This document shows, in pieces, positions 1 to 9,294 of a DNA stretch of 64,000 nt. This DNA is from UBA966 sp046350355 (GTDB lineage: Bacteria; Planctomycetota; Phycisphaerae; Phycisphaerales; SM1A02): assembly GCA_046350355.1 (NCBI GenBank), contig JAXMAN010000001.1:1-64000 (forward strand), written 5' to 3'. Below the pieces are notes generated by a model that saw only the letters and a program-made list of their open reading frames with translations, was not told the origin of the DNA and did no database searches. Position 1 is the first letter of the stretch. The number at the start of each line of letters is the position of its first letter. A program made the translations under genes and the position numbers.

Positions 1-9
1 CCGCATCCA

Positions 10-2508
10 TCACTTCTTCGGCTCCCGCAGCCGCACGACCGTGAGCGGCGCATCGAGGTAGACGATCCCGTCCGTGCCCATCACGCGCAGCGTGAATTCC
101 GGCGGGCGCCGCGGTCCGCTGGGCGACGGCTGCTGCTCCGCGAGCTCGCCCAGCGCGGCGCGCGCCTCGTCCAGCCGCGCCTTCGCGCGCGCGCCGACGC
201 GCGGCGCCACGATCTTCACCGCCTCGGAGTGGTCCACCGGCAGGCGGTTGTTCTTCGCGTCGACCATCAGCCCGCGGTCCTCGGGCGAGAGCGCGTTGTT
301 GAGCTCGTCGCGCTCGTCCGCGGTCATGTTCATCGTGCCCGGCTTGCTCATCTTCTTCGCCTCGGCCGCCAGGCGCGTGCAGAGCTTGTCGAGGCGCTCC
401 GCCGCGGTCACCTCCTGCACCAGGCGCGTGCGCGCGACGCCGATCTCCGAGGTGGTCGGCCCCTTCAGCGTCACCTTCACGGCGTTCGCCTCGTCCCCGC
501 GGGCGATCGTCACGCCCGCGCCGCCGCCGAGGTCGTAGTCCATCGAACCGCCGCGCGGGACGAGCGACTCCGCGAAGGGCTCCGCCGCGCCCGCGCGCAT
601 CACCGCGACGACGACCGACGGATCCGGCACGCCACGCACCATGCACGGCGTGCCGACGACGATCGCCTGCCGCACCGGCTGACGAAGCTGCAGCAGCGCG
701 AGGCGCTCGTCGTTGGCGCCGCGCGCCTCGACGAGCAGGCGGTTGAGGATCTCGCGCATCGCGCTCACACCGTCGTTGGGCGCCGCGGTCGGAAGCTGCT
801 GCGCGAGCTCGGGGCCCGCGGGCTGCGTCGCATCGGCGTCGATGCGCATCGCGGTGCCCTCGAAGGACGCGATTGCGCGGAAGCCCGCCCACGGGAAGGT
901 GAGCCCGACGTTGTCCGCGCTGATGCCCGCGCTGCCGAGGAACTCCGGCACCAGCAGCACGATGCGCTGCGTGCCCGAAGGGAGCGTCGCGGAGGCGCGC
1001 AGCGCGGTGTTCGAGGCCAGCTCGCCCGGCGCGCGCTCGACCTTGCCGAAGCGCGTCGCCAGCTCCGGGCGCGGCACCGCGGCGGTGGTGGGCGTGTTCA
1101 CGACGGTATTGCGCGGCGCCGCGGCAGGCGCGGCGGGCGCGGGCTCCGCGGGCGCGGGCTCGGTCGGCTTCGCCGCGGGTTCGCTCGGCGCGGGCTCGCT
1201 CGCCTTCGCGTCCGGTTCGTTCGGTGCAGGTTCGGGCGCCGTCGGCGTCGGCGCGCGCGCCGAGAATCCCGCGACGCCCGCATCGGGCGCGGCAGGCGCA
1301 GGCGCAACCGGCGGCGCAACCGCGGGCGGCGGCGTGGGCGTCGTCGGCGTCTGCGCCGGCGGCGCCGGCTCCGGCGTCTGCGGCGCGTCCGGCGCGGGCG
1401 CGGGCGCGCCACCGCCAGCACCGCCACCCGAATCCAGCGCCAGCGCAATCACGATCGCCAGCGCGACCAGCACGATCGCCCCCGCGATGATCGCGATCAC
1501 CATCGGCGACCGCAGCGCCGGCTCGGCGGGCACGCGCTCGGGCACGTCGCCCGCGCCGCCGCCAAGTCCGCGCGGGCGCACCGTGTCGAAGCGCTCGCGC
1601 GCGACGGGCGGCGTCTTCACCGCCGCCTCGATGCCGATCTCCGCGACCGCCGCCGCGCTGCGCCCGGATTCGGCGCGCGCCCGCTCGCGCGTGCCGCTGG
1701 CACGCGCGGCCTCGGCCGCCGCTTCCGGATCCACGCCCGTGCGCGCCATGCGCACGAAGCGCGATTCCGCCGCCTCGCCCACCGGACGCGTCAGGTCGAT
1801 CACCAGCCCCTTGGACTGGCGCGCCAGGTCCGCGCCCGGCGTGCCCTCCAGGCAGAAGCGCCAGATGCAGGGCGTGCCCGCGACCGGCTGCAGGAAGTAG
1901 GTCGTGAAGGTCGCGCGCCACCGCGCCCACGAAGGCAGCAGGTGCATCGCGTCGTCGACCAGCGCGAGCGCATCGACGCCCGCGGGATAGATCACATGGA
2001 CGGGCTTGCCCTGGTCGCGCAGGAACGCGCTCGCGAGCACGCCGGCCCAGCCCGCGTCGCCGCACGCCGCGCGCCACGCCTCGCAGATGCGCGTCGCCGC
2101 CGGACCGCCGCGCGGCGCGCGCGCCGCCTCCTCGATCCACGCGGGCGCGCCGCTCCAGCGCTCGCGCATCGCGCCCGGCTGCGAGAGCATCCACGCGGGA
2201 CCCGCGTCGTCGAGCTCGTCGCCGCCCAGCACCAGGTAGGTCGCGATCTTGTTCGTGCGCTGCGTGTGGTCCGGCGGCGCGGGGCCGACGACCGAGAGCA
2301 CGTGCGCCACGCCGGACGCCGTCTCCACGCGCCAGAAGCTGCGCGCGATCGGTCCCTCGCCCGTCGGTCCGGGGCGGTAGCCCCCGAGCGCCTCCAGCCG
2401 CGGCACCAGCGCCGGCGGCAGGCCGCGCGTCATCGCGACGGTGCAGAATCCGCTCGTGCCCGGCCGCAGTCCGCGTGTCGCGGAGGTGTAGACCAGCTCA
2501 AGCGCCAT
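10..2508 (-). CDS. GAP1-N2-like GTPase-associated protein with one membrane span
   Basis: 832 aa. The first ~230 residues resemble the GAP1-N2 (GTPase-associated protein 1) N-terminal domain, with motifs such as LVYTSATRGLRPGTSGFC and RTNKIATYLVL. A hydrophobic segment at about residues 336-358 (MVIAIIAGAIVLVALAIVIA) is followed by a long Pro/Ala-rich linker and a C-terminal region of about 350 residues that I do not recognise. The start overlaps the 3' end of the upstream P-loop gene by 11 nt, so the two are probably co-transcribed and translationally coupled. Known of the family: GAP1 proteins are encoded next to double-GTPases in NTPase-centred systems proposed to act in biological conflict. 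A role with its neighbour in such a system is inference. Confidence 0.7.
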   Translation of the reverse strand: MALELVYTSATRGLRPGTSGFCTVAMTRGLPPALVPRLEALGGYRPGPTGEGPIARSFWRVETASGVAHVLSVVGPAPPDHTQRTNKIATYLVLGGDELDDAGPAWMLSQPGAMRERWSGAPAWIEEAARAPRGGPAATRICEAWRAACGDAGWAGVLASAFLRDQGKPVHVIYPAGVDALALVDDAMHLLPSWARWRATFTTYFLQPVAGTPCIWRFCLEGTPGADLARQSKGLVIDLTRPVGEAAESRFVRMARTGVDPEAAAEAARASGTRERARAESGRSAAAVAEIGIEAAVKTPPVARERFDTVRPRGLGGGAGDVPERVPAEPALRSPMVIAIIAGAIVLVALAIVIALALDSGGGAGGGAPAPAPDAPQTPEPAPPAQTPTTPTPPPAVAPPVAPAPAAPDAGVAGFSARAPTPTAPEPAPNEPDAKASEPAPSEPAAKPTEPAPAEPAPAAPAAAPRNTVVNTPTTAAVPRPELATRFGKVERAPGELASNTALRASATLPSGTQRIVLLVPEFLGSAGISADNVGLTFPWAGFRAIASFEGTAMRIDADATQPAGPELAQQLPTAAPNDGVSAMREILNRLLVEARGANDERLALLQLRQPVRQAIVVGTPCMVRGVPDPSVVVAVMRAGAAEPFAESLVPRGGSMDYDLGGGAGVTIARGDEANAVKVTLKGPTTSEIGVARTRLVQEVTAAERLDKLCTRLAAEAKKMSKPGTMNMTADERDELNNALSPEDRGLMVDAKNNRLPVDHSEAVKIVAPRVGARAKARLDEARAALGELAEQQPSPSGPRRPPEFTLRVMGTDGIVYLDAPLTVVRLREPKK

Positions 2509-3841
2509 GCCCCGGCTCTCCCACCGCTGCCGGCGCGGCGCCGGAGTCGCCCGTGTCCTGGAAGCCGTCGTCGCCGTCGCTCTTGTCGCTGGCCATGAGG
2601 TGCTGCGACCAGCGCGCCAGCGAATACACGAAGGGCACCGTCACCCAGCGCGGATCGATCTTGGAGACGGGCACCTTGAGCAGGCCGCTCGCGGGATCGA
2701 GCATCGGCGAGGTGCCGATCGCGCTCACCGGGACGTAGATCACGCGCTCGAAGGCGTCCTCCGCGGCGGTCACGATCTCCGGGGCGACCTCGCGCAGCAG
2801 CGCGCGCAGGCGCTCGCTCGTGCGGTCGACGCGGCGCAGGCTCATCTTGCCCAGGCCCGCGCTCTCGCGCGTGTACGGCGGGCTCGTGATGTCCATCGGC
2901 GCGCCGTCGGCGTCGCGCAGCAGCGAGCCCCAGATGTCGCTCTTGCTCAGGATCACGAAGAGCGGCTTGCCGATGCGCTCCTGCGGCGCGAGGCCCGCGT
3001 GCATGCGCACGCGCCGCGCCATCTCCACCAGGAGCTGGTCCTGGCGCGTGGTGCGCGCGCCCGGCGCGAGCTGCGGGTCCGCCGAGACGCCCTGCAGCCG
3101 CGTGCGGAAGCGCACGTCCTGCGTCGGATCGAAGACGAACATCAGCACCTGCGCCTTCGCCAGGTGCTGCGTCCCCGGCGCGCGCGAGGTGTCCGCGCCC
3201 GGGAAGAAGTGCTCGCCCGCGTTGTCGTAGAGCGTGAGCAGCGTGGTGAGCTGGTCCGGCGAGTGCCCGTTCACGTGGTCGCGCGACGGCCGCACCGTGA
3301 AGATGTACGGATGCGCCAGCAGCGTCGCGACGCCGGGATCGAACTGCACCGTGTTGTATTGGACGCCTTCCAGCTCGGTCTTCTCGATGTTGATCATCGA
3401 GTTGGTGTCCTCGCTCAGGAAGAGGCGCGACTCGTTCTGCGTCAGCGTCAGGTTCATCGAAGGATCGGTGTCGGTGAACGCCAGCGAGAAGGTGCGCGCG
3501 AGGTCCTCGCGCAGCTTCCACATCGCGCTGGCCAGGAAGTAGCTCTTGCCGCTGGAGGGGCTGCCCGCCAGGGAGAGGATCACCATCGGCCGCTCGAGCA
3601 CGAGCTGCGGGATCTCCAGATGGCAGCGCGGACAGGCCAGGCGGCGGGTGCGCGCGCCCAGGGGGTCCAGCGCCTCGCCGGCCGGGGTGAAGCGGGATGG
3701 AAGGAACCGCACCGCGTCCTCGGGGCTCAGCAGCCGGTCCCCGAGGAGCTCGGGGTGCTGCGCGATCCAGAGGGCTTCGTCGGGGCGGAATCGGTGCCAG
3801 CAGTGCGGGCAAACGGCGCTGGACTTCAGTTTCCGTGTCAA
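2498..3841 (-). CDS. Zinc-ribbon P-loop NTPase, double-GTPase (DO-GTPase)-like
   Basis: 447 aa from a TTG start that has GAGGA 6 nt upstream. An upstream ATG at 3928 is in frame but has no ribosome site. An N-terminal zinc ribbon uses Cys11/14 (CPHC) and Cys70/73 (CPRC). A Walker A follows at about residues 93-101 (GSPSSGKSY). LYDNAGE resembles a switch II DxxG, and LSKSD resembles the NKxD base-specificity motif, so this is a TRAFAC-type GTPase fold. It is coupled to the GAP1-N2-like gene by an 11-nt overlap and divergent from two vWA genes. Known of the family: DO-GTPases with zinc ribbons pair with GAP1 proteins. The function here, perhaps nucleotide-gated signalling at the membrane, is inference. 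Confidence 0.72.
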   Translation of the reverse strand: MTRKLKSSAVCPHCWHRFRPDEALWIAQHPELLGDRLLSPEDAVRFLPSRFTPAGEALDPLGARTRRLACPRCHLEIPQLVLERPMVILSLAGSPSSGKSYFLASAMWKLREDLARTFSLAFTDTDPSMNLTLTQNESRLFLSEDTNSMINIEKTELEGVQYNTVQFDPGVATLLAHPYIFTVRPSRDHVNGHSPDQLTTLLTLYDNAGEHFFPGADTSRAPGTQHLAKAQVLMFVFDPTQDVRFRTRLQGVSADPQLAPGARTTRQDQLLVEMARRVRMHAGLAPQERIGKPLFVILSKSDIWGSLLRDADGAPMDITSPPYTRESAGLGKMSLRRVDRTSERLRALLREVAPEIVTAAEDAFERVIYVPVSAIGTSPMLDPASGLLKVPVSKIDPRWVTVPFVYSLARWSQHLMASDKSDGDDGFQDTGDSGAAPAAVGEPGHGA

Positions 3842-3956
3842 GGCAGTCCTCGGAACGCGTCCTGACTCCGCCCCACCGGGACGGAGCGCCGTGGAAAGTG
3901 TCCCACAAACACCGGTTTCGCGCACCATTGCCGACGGCGCGCCGTACCTTCTCTTC

Positions 3957-5045
3957 GTGACGACCGCGAGTCCGGTTGCCGCACAGCGTCCAACGGACCG
4001 AGGGGCGATCCCGCCCGATCGGGCGGAGGACGCTCCCCCCACCACGCCCGCCGCGGGCTGCCCGCCGCGCGAGCGGACCACCGCCATCCTGGCCATCGTC
4101 CTCGCGTTCCTGCTGGCGCTGGCGATCTTCGTGGGCGCCTTCTGGCCCGCGGGCGATTTCGGCGGCAGCGCCGGACGCGGCGGTCTCGCCGGCGGCGGCA
4201 TCGGCACGGGCATCGGCAGCGGCATCGGCGCGGGTTCCGGAACCGGCAGCGGGAAGTCCGGCACGGGTCCCGGCGCCGGCATCGTCGGCACCGGACGCGG
4301 ACGCATCGGCGAGACCACCGGCGAAGCACCCCCCGGCGCGCTCGACGGCGCGAATCCCGACGGCACCGACGGTCCCGCCGACGCCCCCGTCGTCGCGGAA
4401 AATGTCCCTCCGCCGTGGGGTTTCACGCGCCCGGACGATCCGCCGCCGGTCGTCACGCCGCCCGTCACGCCCCCGCCGCCGGGCATCCCCGACGGCACCG
4501 CGGGCGAGGGCGTCTCCGGCACCTCCGGCGGCGGCGGCTCGCAGTTCATGGGCGTCCAGTCGGACGCGATCGACGTCGTCTACATCATCGACCACTCCGG
4601 CAGCATGGAGGGGATGCGCCTGGCGCACACCAAGCTCGAGCTCGTGCGCAGCATCGAACAGCTCCCGGATTCGGGGCATTTCGCGGTGATCTTCTTCGAC
4701 GACACCTTCGATGTCATGCCCCCGGGCACGCTGGTCGAGGCTTCCAAGAAGGCGAAGACCAACGCGATCGACTGGGTCCGCCACCAGCAGGCCGGCGGCG
4801 GCACCGATCCCTCCGAGGCGCTCGCCTACGCGCTGCGCCTGCGCCCCAAGGCGATCTTCCTGATGACCGACGGGATCTTCCAGTTCCCCAGCCAGGTGCT
4901 CTCGGTCATCGAGCGCGAGAACACGGACAAGCGCACCTCGATCAACACCATCGCCTTCCACGAACGCGGCGCCGAGGCGCTGCTGCAGCGCATCGCCACG
5001 GAAAACCGCGGCGATTACCGCTATGTTCCGCCTCCGACGCCCTGA
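3957..5045 (+). CDS. Membrane-anchored vWA domain protein (first of two)
   Basis: 362 aa from GTG. One transmembrane helix lies at about residues 41-63 (TAILAIVLAFLLALAIFVGAF). A Gly-rich flexible stretch follows (repeats of GIGSGIGAG type), then a vWA domain at ~205-362. The metal-site (MIDAS) residues are complete: DHSGSM, then Thr in GGGTDP, then Asp in LMTDG. It is divergent from the GTPase-like gene and followed 14 nt later by a paralogue, so both vWA genes are probably one operon. Known of the family: vWA domains bind protein partners through a divalent metal. A partnership with the GAP1/GTPase pair is inferred from position only. The start is uncertain because no Shine-Dalgarno site is visible. 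Confidence 0.75.
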   Translation: MTTASPVAAQRPTDRGAIPPDRAEDAPPTTPAAGCPPRERTTAILAIVLAFLLALAIFVGAFWPAGDFGGSAGRGGLAGGGIGTGIGSGIGAGSGTGSGKSGTGPGAGIVGTGRGRIGETTGEAPPGALDGANPDGTDGPADAPVVAENVPPPWGFTRPDDPPPVVTPPVTPPPPGIPDGTAGEGVSGTSGGGGSQFMGVQSDAIDVVYIIDHSGSMEGMRLAHTKLELVRSIEQLPDSGHFAVIFFDDTFDVMPPGTLVEASKKAKTNAIDWVRHQQAGGGTDPSEALAYALRLRPKAIFLMTDGIFQFPSQVLSVIERENTDKRTSINTIAFHERGAEALLQRIATENRGDYRYVPPPTP

Positions 5046-5059
5046 CGCGCGCGCCACCC

Positions 5060-6133
5060 ATGGCCTACACCTCGATCACCCGCACCGACTCCGGCACCTG
5101 CGAGACGCGCGAGCGCACCAGCGCGCTGGTCGCGATCTGCCTGGCCGCGCTGCTGGCGCTGGGCACCGTCATCGCGGCCGCGCTTATCCGCGCGCCGGAG
5201 GGTGAGCTCGCCTCGGGCGCGGGGCGCGACACGACCGCGGGACTCGGCGGCGGCAGCGGCGGCGGGATCGGCAGCGGACGCGGCGGCGGCAGCGGACTCT
5301 CCGGCGACGGCCCCGGCGCGGGCGAGGTCGGCGAGGGCCGCGGCGCCTCGGGCACCGGCACCGACCGCGTCCCCAAGGGCAACCCCGACGGATCGGCCGT
5401 CGCGGCCGCGGACCAGAAGGGCACCTCGCTCGTGGCCGGCACGACGCGCGAGGCCCCCAAGTGGGGCTTCACCACGCCGGACAAGGACCAGCCGCTCGAT
5501 CCGCCCACCGGCTCCTCGCCGCTGGGCGCGAACAACGGCAACGCGGGCGAGGGACGCTCCGGCGCAGGCGGCGGCGGCCGCGCGACCTTCATGGGCATCC
5601 GCGCCGACGCGAAGAAGATCGTCTACGTCGTCGACTTCACGCAGAGCATGGACCAGGACGGCCGCATCGAGGGCGCCAAGCGCGAGCTCATGCGCAGCAT
5701 CAACGGCCTGCCCGCGGACGGCTCCTTCGCGGTCGTGATCTTCTCGAAGCAGGACGACACCTCGATCCAGATGCCTCCCGAGGGGCAGCTCATCCCCGCG
5801 ACGGCCGAGCACAAGAAGGCCGCCGCCGCGTGGATCGCCAAGCAGAACACGCTCGACGGATCGACCACTCCCTCGCACGCGATGCGCCGTGCGCTGGAGC
5901 TGCAGCCCGAGGCGATCTTCTTCCTCACCGACGGCGGCTTCTACTCGCTCGATGCGCAGCGGATGTTCGAGGCCGTCGAGCAGCTCAACGCCAAGCACGC
6001 GATCGTGATCCACACCATCGCGCTGCACACCGAGGACGGCGCGTACGACCTCAAGCGCCTGGCGGACCAGAACGGCGGCACCTACCGCTACGTGCCACCG
6101 CCGGGGCAGGTCGCGCCGGCGACCACGCCGTAG
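5060..6133 (+). CDS. Membrane-anchored vWA domain protein (second of two)
   Basis: 357 aa, a paralogue of the gene before it with the same order: helix at ~21-43 (SALVAICLAALLALGTVIAA), Gly/Ser-rich linker, a KWGFTTPDKDQP segment matching PPWGFTRPDDPP upstream, then vWA at ~185-345. The MIDAS is altered: DFTQSM replaces DxSxS, while a Thr (STTP) and Asp (LTDGG) remain. Metal binding may therefore be weaker than in the first copy. The spacing of 14 nt and shared orientation suggest one transcript with the first vWA gene. It converges on xylA with only 8 nt between the stops. Confidence 0.73.
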   Translation: MAYTSITRTDSGTCETRERTSALVAICLAALLALGTVIAAALIRAPEGELASGAGRDTTAGLGGGSGGGIGSGRGGGSGLSGDGPGAGEVGEGRGASGTGTDRVPKGNPDGSAVAAADQKGTSLVAGTTREAPKWGFTTPDKDQPLDPPTGSSPLGANNGNAGEGRSGAGGGGRATFMGIRADAKKIVYVVDFTQSMDQDGRIEGAKRELMRSINGLPADGSFAVVIFSKQDDTSIQMPPEGQLIPATAEHKKAAAAWIAKQNTLDGSTTPSHAMRRALELQPEAIFFLTDGGFYSLDAQRMFEAVEQLNAKHAIVIHTIALHTEDGAYDLKRLADQNGGTYRYVPPPGQVAPATTP

Positions 6134-6141
6134 CGCGCGCC

Positions 6142-7464
6142 TCACCCGCGATCGAACACCACGCTGTTCCACAGCCCTTCCAGCCGCTCCTGGCGCGCGC
6201 TCGGCGGCGGCGGCACCGCCGCGTCCAGCACCAGCGCCTCCAGCTCGCGGAAGCTCGCCTTGCCCGCCTCGATGCGCTGGCCCAGCGGCGCGTCCCACGA
6301 TGCGTAGCGCTCGCGCAGCGCCGCGGCCATGCGGCCGTCCGCGCGCAGCGCCGAGGCCGCGCGCAGCCCGAAGGCGAAGGCGTCCATCGCGGCGATGTGC
6401 GCGTGGAAGAGGTCCTCGGGGCTCCAGCTCTCGCGGCGCCGCTTGGCGTCGAAGTTCAGGCCGCCGGCGCGGAAGCCCCCCGCCGCGAGCACCACCTCCA
6501 TCACGCGCGTGGCCAGCGCGTAGTCGGTCGGGAACTGGTCCGTGTCCCAGCCGCAGTGCGGCGTGCCCATGTTCGCGTCGATCGAGCCGAGCGCGCCCGC
6601 GGCGGCCGCCACGCGCAGCTCGTGCTCCATCTCGTGCGCGGCGAGCGTGGCGTGGTTGGTCTCGATGTTGAGCGTGAGCTCGCCCAGCAGGCCGTGCTCG
6701 CGCAGGAAGCCCAGCACGGTCGCGGCGTCGAAGTCGTACTGGTGCACGCTGGGCTCGCGCGGCTTGGGCTCGATGTAGAGCTGCCCCGTGAAGCCCAGCT
6801 CGCGCTTCCACTCCACGGCCATGCGCAGCATCGCGGCCAGGTGGCGCAGGTCGCGCGGCATGTCCTTGGTGAGCAGGCTGGTGTAGCCCTCGCGGCCGCC
6901 CCAGAAGACGTAGCCCTCGCCGCCCAGGCGGTGCGTGACCTCCATCGCGTGCTTCACCTGCGCGCAGGCGTGCGCGAAGACGGTCGCGTCGGGGCTGGTC
7001 GCCGCGCCGGACAGGTAGCGCGGGTGCGCGAAGAGGCACGCAGTTCCCCAGAGAAGCCGCTTGCCGCTGGCGCGCATGCGCTCCTGCGTGTGCGCCGCCA
7101 CCTGGTCGAGCAGGCGGTTGCTCTCGCGCAGCGTCGCCGCCTCCGGCGCGATGTCGCGGTCGTGGAAGCAGAACCAATCGATGCGGCATTTCTCGAGGAA
7201 TTCGAAGAAGACGTCGACGCGGCGCAGGCAGTTGGAGAGCGTGTCGCTGCCGTCGTCCCAGGGCATCGCCGCGGTGGGCATGCCGAAGGGATCGCCCAGC
7301 CCGTTGCGCATCGTGTGCCAGAAGCATGCGGCGAAGCGCAGGTGGTCGCGCATGGGCCGGCCGTCCACCAGCGCCTGCGGGTCGTAGTGGCGGAAGGCGA
7401 AGGGGCTGCGCGACTGCGGACCTTCGAACTCGACGCGCTCGACGAAGGGGAATGCGGCGGGCAT
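6142..7464 (-). CDS. xylA: Xylose isomerase, class II
   Basis: 440 aa, the usual length for class II xylose isomerases such as E. coli XylA. It interconverts D-xylose and D-xylulose in the cytoplasm using two divalent metals. Visible landmarks are the catalytic His/Asp region FHDRD at about residue 98, the metal ligand and Lys in YIEPKP at about 229-232, NIETNHATLA, and SIDANMG with the GWDTDQFPTD loop. The ATG was chosen for its fit to the family start and a GGGAG stretch about 10 nt upstream. It is divergent from an antiporter gene by 28 nt and has no xylulokinase beside it in the window, so it stands alone here. Confidence 0.95.
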   Translation of the reverse strand: MPAAFPFVERVEFEGPQSRSPFAFRHYDPQALVDGRPMRDHLRFAACFWHTMRNGLGDPFGMPTAAMPWDDGSDTLSNCLRRVDVFFEFLEKCRIDWFCFHDRDIAPEAATLRESNRLLDQVAAHTQERMRASGKRLLWGTACLFAHPRYLSGAATSPDATVFAHACAQVKHAMEVTHRLGGEGYVFWGGREGYTSLLTKDMPRDLRHLAAMLRMAVEWKRELGFTGQLYIEPKPREPSVHQYDFDAATVLGFLREHGLLGELTLNIETNHATLAAHEMEHELRVAAAAGALGSIDANMGTPHCGWDTDQFPTDYALATRVMEVVLAAGGFRAGGLNFDAKRRRESWSPEDLFHAHIAAMDAFAFGLRAASALRADGRMAAALRERYASWDAPLGQRIEAGKASFRELEALVLDAAVPPPPSARQERLEGLWNSVVFDRG

Positions 7465-7492
7465 GGGCGTATTCTCCCACCTCCCACGACCC

Positions 7493-8989
7493 ATGGAGCT
7501 GACCTCCATCGAGCTTCTGCCTCTCTTTCTCGCCGTCGCCGGGCTGGTCCTGGCCGCGGCGGTGCTCGGCACGCGCCTGAGCATGCGCGCGGGGATCCCG
7601 ACGGCCATCGCGTTTCTCGCGCTGGGCGTGGTCCTGGGCACGCAGCAGCGCGTGCGCGACGCGGTCGTCTCCTACGACGCCGCCTACGCCGCCGGCAACA
7701 TCGCCCTGGCGCTGATCCTCTTCTACGGCGGCCTCTGCACCGACCTGCGCCGCACGCGCGGGATCTGGGCGCCATCCATCGTGCTCGCGACCATCGGCGT
7801 CGTGGGCGTGAGCCTGCTCACGGCCTTCATGGCCTACCTGCTGCTGCCGGGCTTCCGGTGGGAGCACGCGCTCATCCTGGGCGCGGTGCTGGGCTCCACC
7901 GACGCGGCGAGCGTGCTGCAGATCCTGGCGGGCGAGCGCATCGCCGGCAAGGTGCGGGAGACGGTCGAGCTGGAATCCGGCCTGAACGACCCGATGGCCT
8001 TCGTGCTCGTCGCTTCCTTCACCGCGATCGCCGCCGGCGACGGCTGGAGCTGGATGAGCATCCCGGAGATCCTCTGGCAGCTCGTCGCGGGCGCAGCCAT
8101 CGGCGGGGCGATCGGCTGGGCCGCCGGGCGCGCGATGGACTGGTTCGCCGAGGAATCGCACGAGGTCTACCCCGCGATGACGATCGCGCTGGCCCTGCTC
8201 TCCTATGGCATGGCGAGCCTGGCGCACGCGAGCGGTCTGCTGGCGGTCTTCATCACCGCGCTCGTGCTGGGCAACCTGCGCGGGCTCCCCTACCGCGGCA
8301 CGCTCGTGCGCTTCCACGGCGCGCTGGCGTACATGGCGCAGATCCTGATGTTCATCGTGCTGGGCGTGCTCGTGCAGCCGAAGCAGCTCCTGCAGCCGCA
8401 GACGCTCATCGGCGGCACGGTGCTGGCGATCGTGCTGGCCCTGATCGCGCGGCCGGTCGTGGTCAGCGCGATCCTGCTGCCCTTTGGCTTCACGGCGCGC
8501 GAGACCGCGGCGATCGCCTGGCTCGGGCTGCGCGGCGCGGTGCCGATCATCCTCATGACGATCCCCATCCTGGTCGCGAAGGACGACCCGGATGTCGGCT
8601 CGCTGCAGCCGCTCTTCAACGCGGTCTTCATCTGCGTGCTCGTGGGCAGCTTCATCCCGGGCGCGACGGTGCGCTGGGTGCTGCGGCTGCTGCGGCTGCG
8701 CCTGCCGCCGGCGCCGCGGCCTTCCGCGACGATCGACATCATCACGAAGACGCCGCTGGACACCTCGCTGCTGATGCTGGTCGTGCAGCCGGGTGCGCCG
8801 GTGGCCGGGAAGACGCTGGCGACGGCGGGGATCCCGGGGGATGTGACGGTGGCGCTGCTGGTGCGTGGGTCGAAGACGGAGCGGGTGCGCGGGGATACGG
8901 TGTTTCAGGTCGGGGATGAAGTCGCGTTGAGTGTGCCGGAGAGGACGATGGTGGCGATGCGGGCGTTGTTTGGGGAGGATGAGGAGTAG
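7493..8989 (+). CDS. CPA1 family cation/proton antiporter with TrkA-C-like tail
   Basis: 498 aa. About 12 transmembrane helices fill residues 1-400. The signature GSTDAASV and the transport-site ND pair in ESGLNDPMAF are as in NhaP2/CvrA-like K+ or Na+/H+ antiporters. The last ~90 residues (KTPLDTSLLMLVVQPGAPVAGKTLA...GDEVALSVPE) look like a TrkA-C/RCK-C regulatory domain facing the cytoplasm. An ATG 30 nt upstream is also in frame and would overlap xylA; the internal ATG fits the family better. A second, shorter CPA1 protein without the tail is encoded at 49.3 kb. Ion preference cannot be read from the sequence. Confidence 0.88.
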   Translation: MELTSIELLPLFLAVAGLVLAAAVLGTRLSMRAGIPTAIAFLALGVVLGTQQRVRDAVVSYDAAYAAGNIALALILFYGGLCTDLRRTRGIWAPSIVLATIGVVGVSLLTAFMAYLLLPGFRWEHALILGAVLGSTDAASVLQILAGERIAGKVRETVELESGLNDPMAFVLVASFTAIAAGDGWSWMSIPEILWQLVAGAAIGGAIGWAAGRAMDWFAEESHEVYPAMTIALALLSYGMASLAHASGLLAVFITALVLGNLRGLPYRGTLVRFHGALAYMAQILMFIVLGVLVQPKQLLQPQTLIGGTVLAIVLALIARPVVVSAILLPFGFTARETAAIAWLGLRGAVPIILMTIPILVAKDDPDVGSLQPLFNAVFICVLVGSFIPGATVRWVLRLLRLRLPPAPRPSATIDIITKTPLDTSLLMLVVQPGAPVAGKTLATAGIPGDVTVALLVRGSKTERVRGDTVFQVGDEVALSVPERTMVAMRALFGEDEE

Positions 8990-9015
8990 CGCGGTGCGCG
9001 GGGAGCGCGCTGGGA

Positions 9016-9248
9016 GATGACCGTCTTGGGGGGGGGCGCCTGGGCGCGAGACGCGCGGACCGAGGGCGGCGCTGCGCGGACGGCCTCGCTCCACCAGGTT
9101 CCGCTTCGGCCTCGTGGGCGCATCATGCCGCGGCGGAACGACCCGAGGAGGATTCGGTAGGCAAGCGTGCCGCGGCATGCTGCTTTACGCCGCTTCGCGC
9201 CGCCCTCGGTCCGCGCGTCTCGCTCCGGGCGGGGGTGCGACGGTCGTC
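9016..9248. repeat. Nested inverted-repeat structure in an intergenic gap
   Basis: The gap of about 340 nt between the antiporter and brnT has no convincing gene but holds a large imperfect palindrome. A perfect 27-nt inverted pair lies at 9046-9072 and 9197-9223. Outer ends match at 9 of 10 positions (GATGACCGTC at 9016-9025, GACGGTCGTC at 9239-9248). Inside are ATGCCGCGG (9125-9133) against CCGCGGCAT (9170-9178) and GTTCCGC (9099) against GCGGAAC (9133). It could be a MITE-like remnant, a structured RNA or a terminator region. There is no transposase and no obvious target duplication. Confidence 0.55.
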
Positions 9249-9294
9249 GGGTGGCGTGGGGGCGGATCGCCCGCACTCCTCAGGAAAATCTGGC

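Noticed and set aside
1090..1450. Repetitive GGCGC-rich tract as a tandem repeat or CRISPR-like element
   Set aside because: It is the coding of the Pro/Ala/Glu-rich linker of the first gene, with no constant unit or spacer pattern.
4190..4340. GGCATCGGC-type short repeats as a minisatellite
   Set aside because: They encode the Gly-rich stalk of a vWA protein in frame; the repeat is at the protein level.
10..9178. Long antisense ORFs of 400-1400 codons opposite the GAP1, GTPase, vWA, xylA and antiporter genes
   Set aside because: They are high-GC shadow frames: Arg/Ala/Pro-rich, with no ribosome sites and no recognisable family, while the opposite strand codes well.
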